From Isoetes taiwanensis (Eukaryota; Streptophyta; Lycopodiopsida; Isoetales; Isoetaceae), in the NCBI GenBank assembly GCA_021234155.1, contig JAJEKV010000003.1, forward strand, positions 8,868,413 to 8,932,412: 64,000 nucleotides of DNA, written 5' to 3'. This document shows, in pieces, positions 11,620 to 23,817 of the stretch (positions are counted from its first letter, which is position 1; each line of letters begins with the position of its first letter). The notes beneath the pieces are model-generated. The model searched no databases and was not told the DNA's origin. It saw only the letters and a program-made list of their open reading frames with translations. A program made the position numbers and the translations under genes.

Positions 11620-13440
11620 GCTTTTATATAACCTCAGAAGTACACCTGGAAATCAGCCAATCCTAGTCGATATTCAACTTAGGAAGAGCCCTTAAACTTG
11701 GCATATATATTAAGATGCTATTACTTGTATGACCAGAACCTATCCAAGCATCAATTGTCAAATATGAAATGTTACCCCTGTGCTTCCGAAGTTTTGCAAT
11801 TGGGTCAGGAACATGTTTCTTGAACATTTACGATCACTGCAGACCTTATTATATCAGCCTTCCTTATTCAACTATGCTTCAAAGGAATTAAGGAGCATGT
11901 CGGCCACCTACAACAACTTTAAAATCTAAGCATCTATACCAGCTATCAACCCATCAAGCTTATGCCTTCTCTACACTCACATATCTAACTTATGCATTCT
12001 CTAAGCTTACAGACGTAAGCTTCTTATGCTGCCTGTAAGTCATGCAACTCTACAACTAGCAACCAAAGCTTAAAACCTCCTACGGATAAAGACCTAGCTC
12101 TAGCTTAATCCTTTTCTAAACTTACAGACCTATGCATTCTATGCAGCTTAAAAGCCATGCAACCTTATCTATTTTAACCAGCCTAACTACACCTACACCT
12201 AGATTTTATTGTTTCTAAATCCTTTTATATCCGCCACAAATTTGCCTTATACTTCCTAGCAGACCCATCAGCCTGTCTAGATCTATAAGTCATAAGAATC
12301 TACAGCATTTTAGTAGTGCCAAACATCTGCCTTAAACGGATTTTTCCTCTGTTGTCCTGAAAATTTTATAGATAGAACAAATTCATGCTTTTTAACGCTT
12401 CACCTTAAACTAACCTTAGAAAACTTCTGGAGCAACTAAGATCGTTCATAATGTAAAATTGCCAGCCCAAACCTTATTTTCAAAGCTCCCGTCTTTTTAT
12501 TTTCGCCCGTAATCCATTGACGTTCTTGGTAGCTACGCCATAGCTATTCTTCATGTAGTTTTTGGAGGCCGTGAACCCTGCAAGATGTGCAGGCGCCCAG
12601 CAAGCTAGAAGTCTGTCACCAATTGCTCGAAGCGCCACAATGCCCAATGCCGAAGTCGCGAAAATGCTTAAGTGTTTCGAAAAAAAAATGCTTATTGTGC
12701 ATATCTTCATAATGTTTTTGCTCTAGTTTAGGGTTCAACTACAAACATGGCATTCAAACAAAACACAACTACCATTGATTGGAACTAACAAATATTGCAA
12801 AAGCCAACAAGAAAATAGTAGGAAATATGCAACAAAATAAACTTCAAATAACACTTGGGCTAAAAACATATAGAATTAGAGGACTATTGAGACATCTTCA
12901 TGGTATAATATCTAGTAGAAACTACGGTGGAGGTTGTTGTTGACATTTGATGCGCAGGCACACGTGGCTTATCTTTCAATGTACAACAGGAACATATATT
13001 TGGATGTCTAGGGGGAAAAATTGTTTACTCTAGCGCCCCTATGCTATGTTGTATTTTTTCCATGGTGGTGCGAGTTCCCCAAGTTGTATTTTTTCCATAG
13101 TGATATGTTGTATTTTTTCTATAGCGGTGGCAATGGTTGCCAAAGATAAAAATATCTTTGCCAACATCATCAATGCGAGGTTTTGCAAAACACCTAGCAT
13201 TTAAAAGAGGCATTGAAGTCAATATCAGGTTTGAGCCCTCAAACAATAAATGTATCTTGTACAGTGGCACAAATTTGTTACCTTGAGATGGGGGACTTCC
13301 TATTATTCTAGTAGGCTATATGAAGAAATACACTTCACACAATACATCACTAGACAGATCATAGAGAGAGCTTTTTAACACATCAAATTTCGTCTAAAAT
13401 GGACTCTTGGATCAAAAGTTATGATTAAAACTGTAGTATT
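11620..13440. other. CACTA internal non-coding region, right part
   Basis: Low-complexity sequence with many 'cttatgcattct...aagctta' style near-repeats between 11900 and 12200. A 76-codon minus-strand frame at 12480-12710 has no recognisable domain. 13050-13130 has three short copies of a gtattttttccatagtgg-like unit. Confidence 0.4.
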
Positions 13441-13454
13441 AAGAAATCTGAACA

Positions 13455-13770
13455 TTCTGACGAAATATCTGACGATTTTCCTGACGAACTTGATGACGAA
13501 AAGTCTGATGAATTATCTGACCCAAAGGCTGACGAAAATTTCTGACGCAAAAACTGACGTTTCAGCTGACGAAAATTGTGACGAATAATTTCTGACGATT
13601 ATTCTGACGCAATATCTGACGTAAAGTATGACGCAAAATCTGACGCTTGATGTGACGAATGTTCTGACGCAAAATCGTCAGAAAATGCGTCAGAGAGTTA
13701 TTCGTCAGTATTTTCATCAATATAAACGTCACGTCAAATCTGTTTAGACAGTCTGACGATTTTTCTGACG
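13455..13770 (+). repeat. CACTA right subterminal repeats (CTGACGAA / CTGACGCA)
   Basis: About twenty CTGACG-type units in 315 bases. They run mainly as CTGACG until about 13670, switch to CGTCAG (13676-13710), and return to CTGACG up to the terminus. This mirrors the array at 1909-2199. Confidence 0.9.
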
Positions 13771-13781
13771 CCTAACAGTCA

Positions 13782-13797
13782 TTCTCTTGTAGTGATA
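13782..13797 (-). repeat. CACTA right terminal inverted repeat plus ATA duplication
   Basis: TTCTCTTGTAGTG (13782-13794) is the exact inverse of the left terminus; ATA (13795-13797) is the second target-site copy. Confidence 0.93.
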
Positions 13798-14565
13798 AGG
13801 TGGGATGTGGAAAGCAAATGACAATGGTGTGCCCATGATATCGATTGGCTCCAAAGTTTGTTAAGCCATATACAAGCCTAAGGGATAAGGGACATAGATG
13901 CTTTGAGGTCATCTATTGCAAAGTACATGATGCATTGGGTTAATATCTCTAGGGCTGGAGTGGACTCATTGTCCAATTCTTACATGAGTGAAGGTATTGA
14001 CTACTGCTCTGATCTGATGCATGTCCTAGGGGATATTCCCTCTGGCAATACTGAAATAAAGAACTTTTGGCCTCAAACGAGGCAAGATGTGGTAGCCGAG
14101 GCAGATCTAATTATGGTTGATGAATACAATGCTCCCCCATCTTACATGGGACCTACAAAGGATAAATCTAAAAATGCAGTTGAAATATTCGACCCATACC
14201 AGGATGTCCAGAAAGGCATGTTCTTGGTTGTCAGGCCGGGAGATGCGTGTCATGCATGGGTAGCATATGTAGAAGAGGACCCTGTACAAGATCCTAATCT
14301 TCCACATTATGAAGAGGTTCTTGTGTCTTGGTGGGAGCCAGTGGCAAGGAAAGGTACTACATATGCTCAGCAATATGGGGATTGCTGGCATAAAAATTGG
14401 AGGGCAAATCCTAATGACAGACTACGCTATCAGCCTCTCAAAACCATAGACTATGGTTGGTCAGTTGAGCCCAAGCCATTGTTCACAATAATCCCTACAA
14501 ATGTAGCTGTCCAACTGCAGGAACTATTGGCTAAAGAGGCAATTGAAGACAATGAGGACACTTGA
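13798..14565 (+). pseudogene. DUF7869-domain gene, 3' portion
   Basis: This is the downstream part of the gene disrupted at 1884. The open frame from about 13903 reads IAKYMMHWVNIS, then a long acidic and tryptophan-rich region (FLVVRPGDACHAWVAYV, VLVSWWEPVARKG, CWHKNWRANPN) and ends at TGA 14563-14565. The 'value-of-this-interaction' style segment (DACHAWVAYVEED...VSWWEP) is typical of the C-terminal part of plant DUF7869 proteins. 13798-13900 is frameshifted. No function can be given. Confidence 0.7.
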
Positions 14566-15033
14566 ACAAGTTACTCAAGTTCGATAAATCAGATGCTATT
14601 CATTATGCTTATAACATCCTTACATCTTTAATAGGTGCTTATACATCATTACATCTTTAATAGGTGCACACATTATTGATGGCATACAGTCAATGATTCA
14701 TTCATCAACACCTGCTAAGGTGATCCCATTCAGCTCGTAGCTATGGCGCTCAGGAAGCCAAACAAGGTGGATCAAACACAATGAAGCCCCAACCAATCAT
14801 ACTCACGACCATTGGCTTTGGATTGCAGGTAGGGATCAAGGAGGACACCTCTCAGTGCACATCCAACAATATCACTGTAGCTCATGGAGCAAGTAATGGA
14901 TTCAATATGCTCTGGACGAGTAGGCAAATAAGCTATGGCAGATGAATGACTTCTACCACCGAATGGAGCTGCTCTTATAGTCGTGAAATTATTGATGTGA
15001 ATTATTGGTATAGATTGTAGCACCATTATTTGG

Positions 15034-15090
15034 CACGTACAAGTATCATGTACACGTACAAGTATCATGTACACGTACAAGTATCATGCA
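15034..15090 (+). repeat. 19-bp tandem repeat, 3 copies
   Basis: Unit acacgtacaagtatcatgt, repeated three times with only edge differences. Confidence 0.9.
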
Positions 15091-15545
15091 TAATTTGTAT
15101 GGATATATGTGTCGTGCATAATCATGTATCTTGGACTTAAGAAGTAGGTGAAAGTATTTGTGCTTGAGCAAATTAGCTATGCTTAAAATTCTCACAATTG
15201 TGTTATTCTCTCCAATTAATTAAATCTTGCTTTTAAATGTGATACTATATTTAATGCTTGTGTAGTTGTTTTTCACATTGTACATCATCTTGGTTATTTT
15301 TTTTCTCATTTTACCCTACTACAAGTCTGCTAAGCATCTAAATCTTCTTAGATGCAGCAAAATGGACTAAATGAAATTAGGTGTTTATTAGAGATGTCAT
15401 TCATCCTATCAAGATGCTCTTTGTTAATGTTCTCCATGTCATTCTCTATTATAGTTGGTTATAAAAGCTTTGTACTCTCCTTTTTTCTTTGTTGGTTCCT
15501 TAGATGTTTTCTACTTTGTTCATTAATCCATGCACAATTTTCAAG

Positions 15546-15790
15546 GCCTCGAAGGGGCCAAAAAGTTTTTAAGTTAACACAAACCATTACATCTAAACCC
15601 CCTGAAACCCCCCTTTGATTTGGGTGCATGTTTACACGGGGGATGACGTAGGGCATCGAGAGCCTCTAAACTTGATAATACATGTACAAAATCAACATCA
15701 TTTAGTACATTGCCTCATACCTTATAGTATTTTGCAAATATCGTTATACAGTATTCCAAAACTTGTACAAGCATACCCCACAAACGAGTA
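15546..15790 (+). repeat. Hairpin-headed dispersed repeat, copy 1
   Basis: It begins with the palindrome-like GGCCTCGAAGGGGCC, then aacccccctttgatttgggtg, a TTTACACGGGGGATGACG block, and ends around cataccccacaaacgag. The same order of blocks recurs at about 50183-50635 and 53230-53525. Family unknown; probably a non-autonomous element. Confidence 0.75.
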
Positions 15791-17471
15791 AGTAATTTTT
15801 TCTTTTTATCTTCATTTCACATATTGTAGTTTCTAAAATATGTGATATACTATTTTTATAGATATAAATTGAGAAAACAAGTATGGGAAAATACCAGGAT
15901 GAAGAAACCTCAAGATTGCAAGAAAAACAAGGTCTGGGAGTTATTTAAAGAAGATGCTAAGAAGGAGAATGAGGACAAGAAGAATGCTGCTGCTACAAGA
16001 AAGAGCAAGCCAAGAATGGTTCGGGGCGATTAGACTCCATCAAAGTTGAATTTGAAAGTATATTTTAATGTTTATCATATTTGATAAATAGTTAATGTCA
16101 AATATTTTATTTTTGTTCAAATATTTTAAGAATGTTGATGCTCCTTGTAGCTTTGCATTTTCAATTTGAATGATCTAATCATTTTTTGTATCAATAATTT
16201 TAGTTCAAGTATTACTATGGATACCCTACCACCATGCAACTAGAAGAGACAAAACATGCAGGTGGGTTGAAAGAGTAGATTAAGACTCAAGAGGTCTCCG
16301 AATTTAGGGTAAGAATCTACTTATTTAAAATGTTTTTTTCCGGTTCGCTAACGCCGGCGCTAACGCAAATTCCGGCGAATGTTACGCCGATTTTTTCATT
16401 TTCCGGGCACAATTTTTTTTCCTTCATTCTTCTCTTCTGAGTTAATTTTCGATGGCAGGTGTGGAGGCATTATTCTCGATGGCAGATGAGAAGATCGTGG
16501 GCGGCAATCTCCTCCGCCATCCATGATTAAGTGTTTAGGGTTTAAATCCATCCATGCTTCCTCCCGATTCTGCCATAACAATCTCTCATTTTGTTTTGCT
16601 CCTCTCAGTGGAGTATTCTGCTACGAAAAAAACCGTCCAGGTAAAACTTAACTGGATCAGATTCTTGCTCTCCATTCGATTCTTGCTCTCCATTTGAGCT
16701 CAAGAGCAATATTTTTCAGATTGTCTGTTTTTGCCACAAGCATCTCTATTTTTTTCTCCTCTGCCTCCATCGGCACCATTTCTGTAGCCTGAACCCTATC
16801 TGCATGCAGTTCTTGAGCTTGGATCAGGAATAAGGTAAATCGTAAGGCTTTGAACAAGTTTCTATTTTCCTTATTGTTCATTTCTCTTACTGTTTTTCGG
16901 CTTCTGGGCAGAGGTAGGCTAGCGATTTGGGAAAGTCCTGGAACAATTTTTGGCTGGGCTTATCTTCAGAAGCACCGTGCAGGTTAATCCGCCTTTACTC
17001 TGTTATTTCTTATCATTTCCATTGTTAAAGTCATAGTAAACGTTTACATGGTGCCATTGTCTGCCTACTGCTGGTAAAATAACTCCTACTTCTGCCTACT
17101 GCCTGCACACATTTACTAGACATGGTCCCACCATTGAAATTAATAAACATTTGAAATGGTTTGATTGTCTGCTTATTGTGACTCAAGACAGTTTTACTTC
17201 TGCAGGTGTAGGGCTTCTGGAGCTTTGATTTTGCTTACTCTGTTATTTCTCGTACCGTAACATAAAATATTTTGAGTGCTGTAAATCAAGACATATACTT
17301 CTGCAGGTTTAGGGCTTCTAAAGCTTTGGTTTTGCTTGCCCAGTCGGCTTCTGGACTACAAGAGGTGCTTCCCCTGATCCTATTTATTTCAATCAAGGAT
17401 TGTCAATCTGGTTCAATCAGGCTATTTTGAACTCCATTTACGGCTATTTTGAAGCATCAACTGAAACATTT

Positions 17472-17580
17472 AGCTTGGTCCATTTAAAGCAAAACTAAAT
17501 TTGCATCAGCTTGGTCCATTTTAAAGCAAAACTAAATTTGCATCAGCTTGGTCCATTTAAAGCAAAACTGAATTTGAATG
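17472..17580 (+). repeat. 36-bp tandem repeat, 3 copies
   Basis: Unit agcttggtccatttaaagca... is repeated three times (17472, 17508, 17545) with one-base length changes. Confidence 0.9.
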
Positions 17581-18051
17581 TTTTTTGCAACATTTTCTCT
17601 GCTTTTTCTTCTTCTACAATACCAGGTAATGTTTCTTGCACATTACAAGTCATGTCATGCTGCTTTTATTTCTTTAATGCTATGCCTGAACGAAAATAGC
17701 TTGATAATAATTATTTCTGGCATTTTCTAATGATGCTTTAAAATATTTCAGTTACTTTAACACAGTTAAACAGTTAACAATATGTTTTTGTTGCTTGCTA
17801 ACAATACGAGTTATTGTTGCTTGCTAACATGATTTCTTTCATTGGCTGTGACAACAAACATCAGGGGATCTTTTCAACAAGGCAACAAAGAAACAAACAA
17901 AAGAACAGGGTAAGAGAGTAAGGAGGAATTATTTAAACGTTAATTTATCCTGCATTTTTAAGGGTGTTTTTAAACTGGAATTTGGATTTATCTCAGTTTA
18001 TTCTTTACTACATTCTTTGCATCTTTAAGCTTGATTGACGACAAGCTTTAT

Positions 18052-20469
18052 TCACCAAGTAAGAACTAGAGCAACATAAAATGCAAAGGCAGGATTATAA
18101 CCCCAGTCGACAAACCGATCCAACTGAATCTGAAGGTAAGTATGCCAGATCAGTACTTTCTTCTCTTGATCAAGAGAAGAACAATTATAAGCCATAACAA
18201 TTTTATTTTGCGCCCACTGAAGAACAACCTCATCTGCAGTATCTACGCCCTTAAAGATAAACAACCTCCTTCTCTTCCAGATTGACCATAAGAGCCAGCC
18301 ACATGCGAGATGAAGAGCTCGTTTTCGTAGTTTGGGCCAAGCATCAGGATAGATAGCAGGCAAAATTTGCTGGCTAGATCGAGACGTGCCAAATAGGGTC
18401 AACAACCAAGACCATGCCTGCCGAAGCCGCTCACACAAGAAAAAACAATGCTCAATACTCTCAACCCTTTGCAGGCATAAAGGACAGAGCTCTGAAATCC
18501 GATTAACATGTTGACTCTAAGGCATCTATGGATCACTTGCCACCACAAAACTACTACTTTGGGATGAAGCAGCTTATCCCATACCCATATCCAAACACTT
18601 TTCCATTGTGGCTGAGGGACCTGAAGATGCCACCTATTAGATGGAGGCAGGATTTCAGAATGCACAAGCAGTTTATACACAGAAGACACAAACCGCCCTG
18701 GCTGGATATCCTGATGGCAACCCCATATGACTGCCTCAATCTGTGGACCAGAATCCTGTGGCAACAATGCAGTAATATGATTCCAGATTACTCTGTCCCA
18801 TCTGTACAACAAGAACTTTGTTCTAAATGCTTCCCATGACATGAGATTGACCAGACTCATACCAAGCTGCAATAGTGCTTATACCAGCTGCTATCCATCG
18901 TCGTTGTGTCTTTGGATGAACAACTACACTTAGAGGCACATTCTCTGGAGTGTCCTGCAAAGGAATCCACCAGCATGGAGTGGACAACTGAAGACATGCC
19001 TCAGGATTATGATGGAAAAGAGACCTGACAGTGTCCCAAGCAGCAAGCAACCCCTTTAGAAAGGGAGATGCATTAGGATACGGATGCATATGATAAAGAA
19101 AAGCCCAAGGAAGGAGGGGCTTAATGGTGGCCTTATGAAATGGGAGACAATGCTGAATCGACTGCATCAACAACCTCAGGCCAGGAGAATCATCCTTACC
19201 AATGAAAATCCTCCAAATAAACTTTGATATCATCACCTTGCTTTGGAGGTGAAAATCCAACATACCAAGACCACCAGCTGCCTTAGGTCTAATGCATTTT
19301 GCCCAAGCTACCTTGACCACCGCTTCTAACTCATTTCCACCCCAAATAAAATTTCTGACGATGCACACAATCTCCTCCATCTTACACTGCGGAGCTAATA
19401 GAGCAGACGCCATGTAAACATGAGTATTACTAAGAACACATTTAGCCACAGTGATTCTACCGGGCATGGATAGTTTAGCTGTATTCCACCAAAACAAGTG
19501 CTTTTGCAACCCACTAATGATTTCATCCCAAGCATCTGAAGCAGAGACGTGAATTCCAACTGGGATACCAAGCAACTTTGTGGTATTGCCATGCAGAAGA
19601 ATCTTCCATGGATAGTCCAAAATACAGGGAGGGATGGGACTGTCCAACGTCCACAAAGCTGTACATTTTTGCCACCCTACAAGAACTCCTGATGCTAAGG
19701 AGAATGTGTCTGATAATAGCTTAGCATTACGAAGATTCTCAGCCTCGGCAATTAGGAACAAAAAAGTATCATCGACATATTGGTTACATACCTCTTGAGA
19801 ACCATCGTCCATTGGGAGGCCTTGAATAATGCCATCTTTGGTAGCCACGGAGAAGAGCTGGGATAATACTTCTGCCACAATTATGAATAGCAAGGGTGCT
19901 AAGGGACAGCCTTGCCGAATTCCTCTACCCACTACAAAAATATCAGATGGCTCGCCCTGGAAAAGGACAGTAGATCTGGCTGATGTATGGAGCTTCATGA
20001 CATTCCTTGTGAATGACTCCCCAAACCCAAGTGCAAGAAGACACTTTTCCAAGAAACCCCAATCAACACTATCGTAATCTTTAGCAAAATCAAGCTTAAG
20101 ATACACTGCTCTATAACCCTGTAACCGGGCCCAATATATTCCTTCATATGCAGCAGCCACGTTGTTGAGAATACAACGACGAGGGAGAAAACCAGATTGT
20201 GTTGACGAGATAGCATCAGCCAAGATGTCTCGGACTCTTTCTACCAATGTCTTAGCAAAGATCTTGTACACGGAGGAAAACAATATAATAGGTCGCCAGT
20301 CAGAAATAGTCTTGGGTTCCTTGCTCTTTGGAATGAGAGAGATACAACCTGTATTCAAAATCTTATCAAGGCTCCTAAATCTCTGAAACTCACAAAAGGC
20401 ACCATATGTCATCCTCCAACCAGTCCCAACACTTCTGAAATAATTCAATAGGAAAGCCATCAAGACCAA
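18052..20469 (-). pseudogene. LINE ORF2, reverse transcriptase and zinc-knuckle domain
   Basis: The RT domain of the L1 clade is read between 20469 and about 19000: ISLIPKSKEPKTISDWRPI, LKLDFAKDYDSVDWGFLEKC, then the QGCPLAPLLF block and the catalytic QYVDDTFLF. Plant L1 elements usually have F/YADD here, so V is unusual. Downstream is the C-terminal zf-RVT domain (HPKVVVLWWQVIHRCLRVN, then ESIEHCFFLCERLRQAW). RT copies LINE RNA into DNA at the nicked target. A frameshift between 18823 and 18872 and another near 18430 break the frame. Confidence 0.92.
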
Positions 20470-21535
20470 GGCATTTGTCCCTTTTCAAGAGAGCCACAGC
20501 TGCTTTTAAGTCCTCCTTCACGATATTGGACTCAAGAAGCAACCTCTGCTCTTCAGAAACAATGCAACGCACCTTAGTCAACACGGCCAATTGTATGTCC
20601 TTCTGAAAGGGCAATGGGTGTCGTGCAAAGAATGAAGAAAAGCGATGATGAAGATACTGCTTAAGATTCACCAGATCGGAGATAAGAGCGCCATCTGGCA
20701 ACACCAGAGAATGTAGAGAAGTGGCAAGTTTCCTTCTTCTTGCAGCCGCAAAAAAGAACCGGGTACATCTATCTCCGTCCTTGAACCACTGCAACCCTGC
20801 CTTCACCTTGGCGTCAGTAACTTTTATAGTTTCCATAGCCTTGATCTCAGATAATAAATCCTTTTCTCTGACTCCATTAGTATGGCCACGAGCGCGGAGT
20901 ACTTCTAATTCCTGGTACAATGCAGCCAATAGTCCTCTAGCTTCAGTAGCTCTGACTCTCCCATATTCTTTTGCAAATGACTTCACTGCAGACAACGCTG
21001 CGACAACCCCAGACATGCCCCTCCGAGGTGAGAAGGCCCGAGACCAAGCCCGACTACAGCCAAGTTTGAACTCATCATCCTCCAAGTACTTGCAATTAAG
21101 CTTAAAGTAGGTCCTGGTAGGTCGATGACAATTAGCCACATCATTAGTTAGTTGTGGATTATGATCAGACACGGAGATATCCAGAAGATTTGAGCGACGA
21201 AAATCCGCTAGCCGAGCAGCTGCACAAGTATTAAAGTATCCTCTATCATGCCTTGCATAAGCTCTGCCAGCTCCTGTCCAACCATTACACCACGTAAAGG
21301 ACTGATCACCATCAATCTCTATAAGCTGACCATCATGTAAAAGGCGTAGCCATTGTTCTCGCTCGAATCCTTGCACTACTTCAGAGCCGCGACCACTTCC
21401 ATCTCTTTCCAGCTCGACCATATTAAAGTCGCCTACGAGCAACCATGCAACATTCTGCCCAAGCTGAAGAACTTTACTCCTCAGAGTTGCCCACAGCACC
21501 ATGCTGACGAGGTTTATTTTGAGCATATACATTTA
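20390..21535 (-). pseudogene. LINE ORF2, endonuclease C-terminal half and linker
   Basis: This frame carries the second half of the apurinic-type endonuclease (EEP family), which nicks target DNA to prime reverse transcription. VAWLLVGDFNMVE contains the metal-binding D-x-N, and VSDHNPQLT the catalytic S-D-H. LINVYAQNKP just upstream is in another frame, so a frameshift lies near 21500. The linker to the RT runs to 20390, where a frameshift overlaps the RT frame. The N-terminal half of the domain is 11 kb away at 32542-32843 because of the LTR insertion. Confidence 0.9.
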
Positions 21536-21545
21536 TCAAACCCCA

Positions 21546-23096
21546 TTACGTTCCAGCATAACATATGGTATGAATACGTATATTATACTGACACGTCACT
21601 AGTACATGTCGACTCAGATGACATGTACACGGCGACCGTAAAGGGTAGTACCCTAGGGTACGACCTTGTGAACCATTATATTGCACATGTTAAGGCCACA
21701 TGTGAATATAATATCTTTTGCCATGTGGCAATAGCCCATTGACCAAAAGGGCCCAGCCCTAAAATTCGTGGGGATAAAGGGGCATAAACCCTAAAAGGGA
21801 AACCCTTTCGGTTTCCAGCCCCTATAGGTCGGATTGGAGCAGCATTGGACGCCATTTCGCCTGAAGAGTAGCAGAGGAATCGGAATTCCTAGGTTGCAGC
21901 TCGATCCAAGACCAGCAGTCTCGAAATCCAGCAGCATGGACGCTTTCAGAGGAGTGGGAGCCAGCCAAGAAGCGGGTTAGTGGTTGATCCGATAGTTAGA
22001 TCCGAGTTTTCAGCCCTCATTCCATAGGATTAGTATCCATTCTTAGCTATAGGCGACCCCTACAGCCTAAGAATGATAAACACTAACAAAGGAACCTAAC
22101 CATGTATGATTAGGTAGATTAGAATAGATGTATTCTATTATTTCAGTTCTGTTGTGTTGATGTTTTGACATTCTATGCGCCACTCTTGTGTATTGGGAAG
22201 GGGGATAGAGACCCAGAGCCCAAGTAGATGGATGGTCCTAGTTTTAGCCCATTAATTCCCAATTAATGCGGCCTGTGCATAAGAGCCCGCCTGGCTGTGG
22301 GTGGCGGAGCTAGACCGGCTGACAAGGAAGAGCTTGTCTGATCACAGTTGATCCCTGCAGTGCGTAGCGGCGGGGAACATTGTGGGCTAGGCCTAATACC
22401 CTGGCACTGCGTGAGGGCAGGGTATGGGCTCGACACCTCTTGGGTGATGCATCATCTTCTAGGGGTTCAAGTCGTATACGAGCAGTGGCTCTCTAGCTCG
22501 CCTGTGATCGGCATGAACCTTCTGGAGGGGAGTGATCTCCTCCTGCCTCATCGGGAGCTGGGGAGATGCAACCCAGTAATAGCCCCCTTGGCTATGAACC
22601 CGGCAGGCTACGGTCAGGGCTCCAATATTTTTCAGCCTATATCGCAAAGTATGCATGGGAGGGGCGGATGGAGTGGACTACCCAATGGCCATGTTCCTAT
22701 GCCGGCCAAATCCATTTGCCATGAATTACATGCATTGTTATCCAGGAGACCCAAGCCGTCGGTCTTTTCCCCATGAGTCCGAACACGGGTAGGATCTCCC
22801 CATGTTATGTTGATATTCTTGATGTGTTGTTGCGGCTACGTGATATGGTGGACCACCCTTGAGGTGGGTATGTTATTGTTGTTGTCATGTGCTCATGTTT
22901 GCTTACGCTTCAGCGGCTAGGGCGATCAGGGAGAGCGGGATGAATGACCGTCCATTCTTCCCGTCGGGCTCTTGGCCACCATCAAGGGCCCAATGTTAGG
23001 TGGGCGGCCTCATGTCCCGAGCAAATCTTTGGTTTGTGGGATGATCTCGGTTTGTATCTGATCGGGGCATCATTATATGAGTGGGGGGAATCCTAA
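21546..23096 (+). repeat. 5' LTR
   Basis: About 1.55 kb, starting at ttacgttcc (the right LTR has TGACGTTCC, so its second base is mutated). Similarity to the 3' LTR is very high up to about 22200 and clearly lower, with many small indels, after that. The 3' boundary is placed just before the primer site. Confidence 0.88.
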
Positions 23097-23108
23097 TGGT
23101 ATCGAGCC
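23097..23108 (+). promoter_or_regulatory. Primer-binding site, tRNA-iMet type
   Basis: TGGTATCGAGCC resembles the standard plant initiator-Met primer site TGGTATCAGAGCC with one A missing. It sits directly after the 5' LTR, where minus-strand DNA synthesis would start. Confidence 0.75.
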
Positions 23109-23352
23109 ACGATCTTGGCGGTCGGGATCGAGCACTGACCGTAATCCTATAGGAACTAACTAATCTAGACATTCAGTCTTGGAGATAAAAGCCCAAGCAC
23201 GAACCTCGAGTAGTGGGAAATTTTTTTCTTCCCCGGGGTAGACTAGTAATTATCTAGAATTAGGATAATTAGAGAACCATATTTAAGATGAAATAGACAG
23301 GAGGAAAGTTTCCTAGGAAAGCCTAATAAATTTTAGTCAGTTTTTAGCCCGA

Positions 23353-23423
23353 CACCTCCAAGGGTGCGCCAGGAGCATGTTAGGTCCATACCTAATTGGT
23401 CTCTCGCGCACTCTTAGAGGGGT
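23353..23423 (+). repeat. Palindromic repeat, copy 1
   Basis: A roughly 72-bp unit: arm CACCTCCAAGGGTGCGCC, middle GTTAGGTC...ACCTAA, arm CGCGCACTCTTAGAGGGGT. The outer arms are imperfectly complementary (cctctaagggtgcg against cgcactcttagagg), and the middle gttaggtc/gacctaac pair forms an inner stem. Confidence 0.8.
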
Positions 23424-23549
23424 GACCCCATATGAGCTCTAGAACTCGGCCTTAGGAGCCCTAAATTGTAAAATAAAAGATGAAATCCCATTTAAAAAGC
23501 TCGAATTAGCTAGATTTGTATGTTAAAACACAGAAAAACATTAAGTAAA

Positions 23550-23602
23550 AGTCCATAGTTAGGTCATGACCTAACACCCTCCTCGCGCACATTTAGAGGG
23601 GT
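23550..23602 (+). repeat. Palindromic repeat, copy 2 (left arm missing)
   Basis: Retains catagttaggtc, gacctaacacc, ctcgcgcac and ttagaggggt, but the leading cacctctaag arm is absent. Confidence 0.75.
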
Positions 23603-23745
23603 CCCCTAAAAGTGACCTCGAAATTTGATCCAAATTTACTTAAATTCTAAAAGTAATGATAGAATCTTGCTTATAATGCTTAAATTAGTTAGAAATGCAT
23701 GTTAATTTGTTTAAATTGGATAAGTTTAAAGCAAAAAGAGGTCAA

Positions 23746-23817
23746 CACCTCTAAGGATGCAACAGGGCATAGTTAGGTCTGGACCTAACACGCTCCTCGC
23801 GCATGCTTAGAAGGGTT
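23746..23817 (+). repeat. Palindromic repeat, copy 3
   Basis: Full unit beginning cacctctaaggatgc and ending gcatgcttagaagggtt; it lies about 220 bases upstream of the H3-like start codon. Confidence 0.8.

Larger units (their letters stand above)
1884..13794. mobile_element. CACTA (En/Spm) DNA transposon, 11.9 kb, gene-capturing
   Basis: The element starts CACTACAAGAGAAAA (1884-1898) and ends with the inverted TTCTCTTGTAGTG (13782-13794), a perfect 13-bp terminal inverted repeat of the CACTA type, flanked by ATA duplications. Both ends carry dense CTGACG/CGTCAG subterminal motifs, which in CACTA elements bind the TnpA-like protein. No TnpD-type transposase could be read in any frame, so it is probably non-autonomous. 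The inside holds pieces of host genes: ABCB transporter exons (minus strand, two copies) and a CCCH zinc-finger gene (plus strand). A 1.47 kb segment that includes left subterminal repeats is present twice (1963-3440 and 8038-9504), suggesting a composite origin. It interrupts a DUF7869 gene. Confidence 0.93.
14566..18036. other. Non-coding stretch between DUF7869 remnant and LINE
   Basis: No gene can be supported. A short lysine-rich frame at about 15860-16033 (WENTRMKKPQDCKKNK...) could be the last exon of an element protein but is unrecognised. 16340-16400 is a GC-rich patch (ccggcgctaacg...) in AT-rich surroundings. 16400-17900 resembles untranslated leader and intron sequence. Confidence 0.35.

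Noticed and set aside
12480-12710. 76-codon minus-strand ORF in the CACTA element
   Set aside because: No recognisable domain or splice context; insufficient to call a gene.
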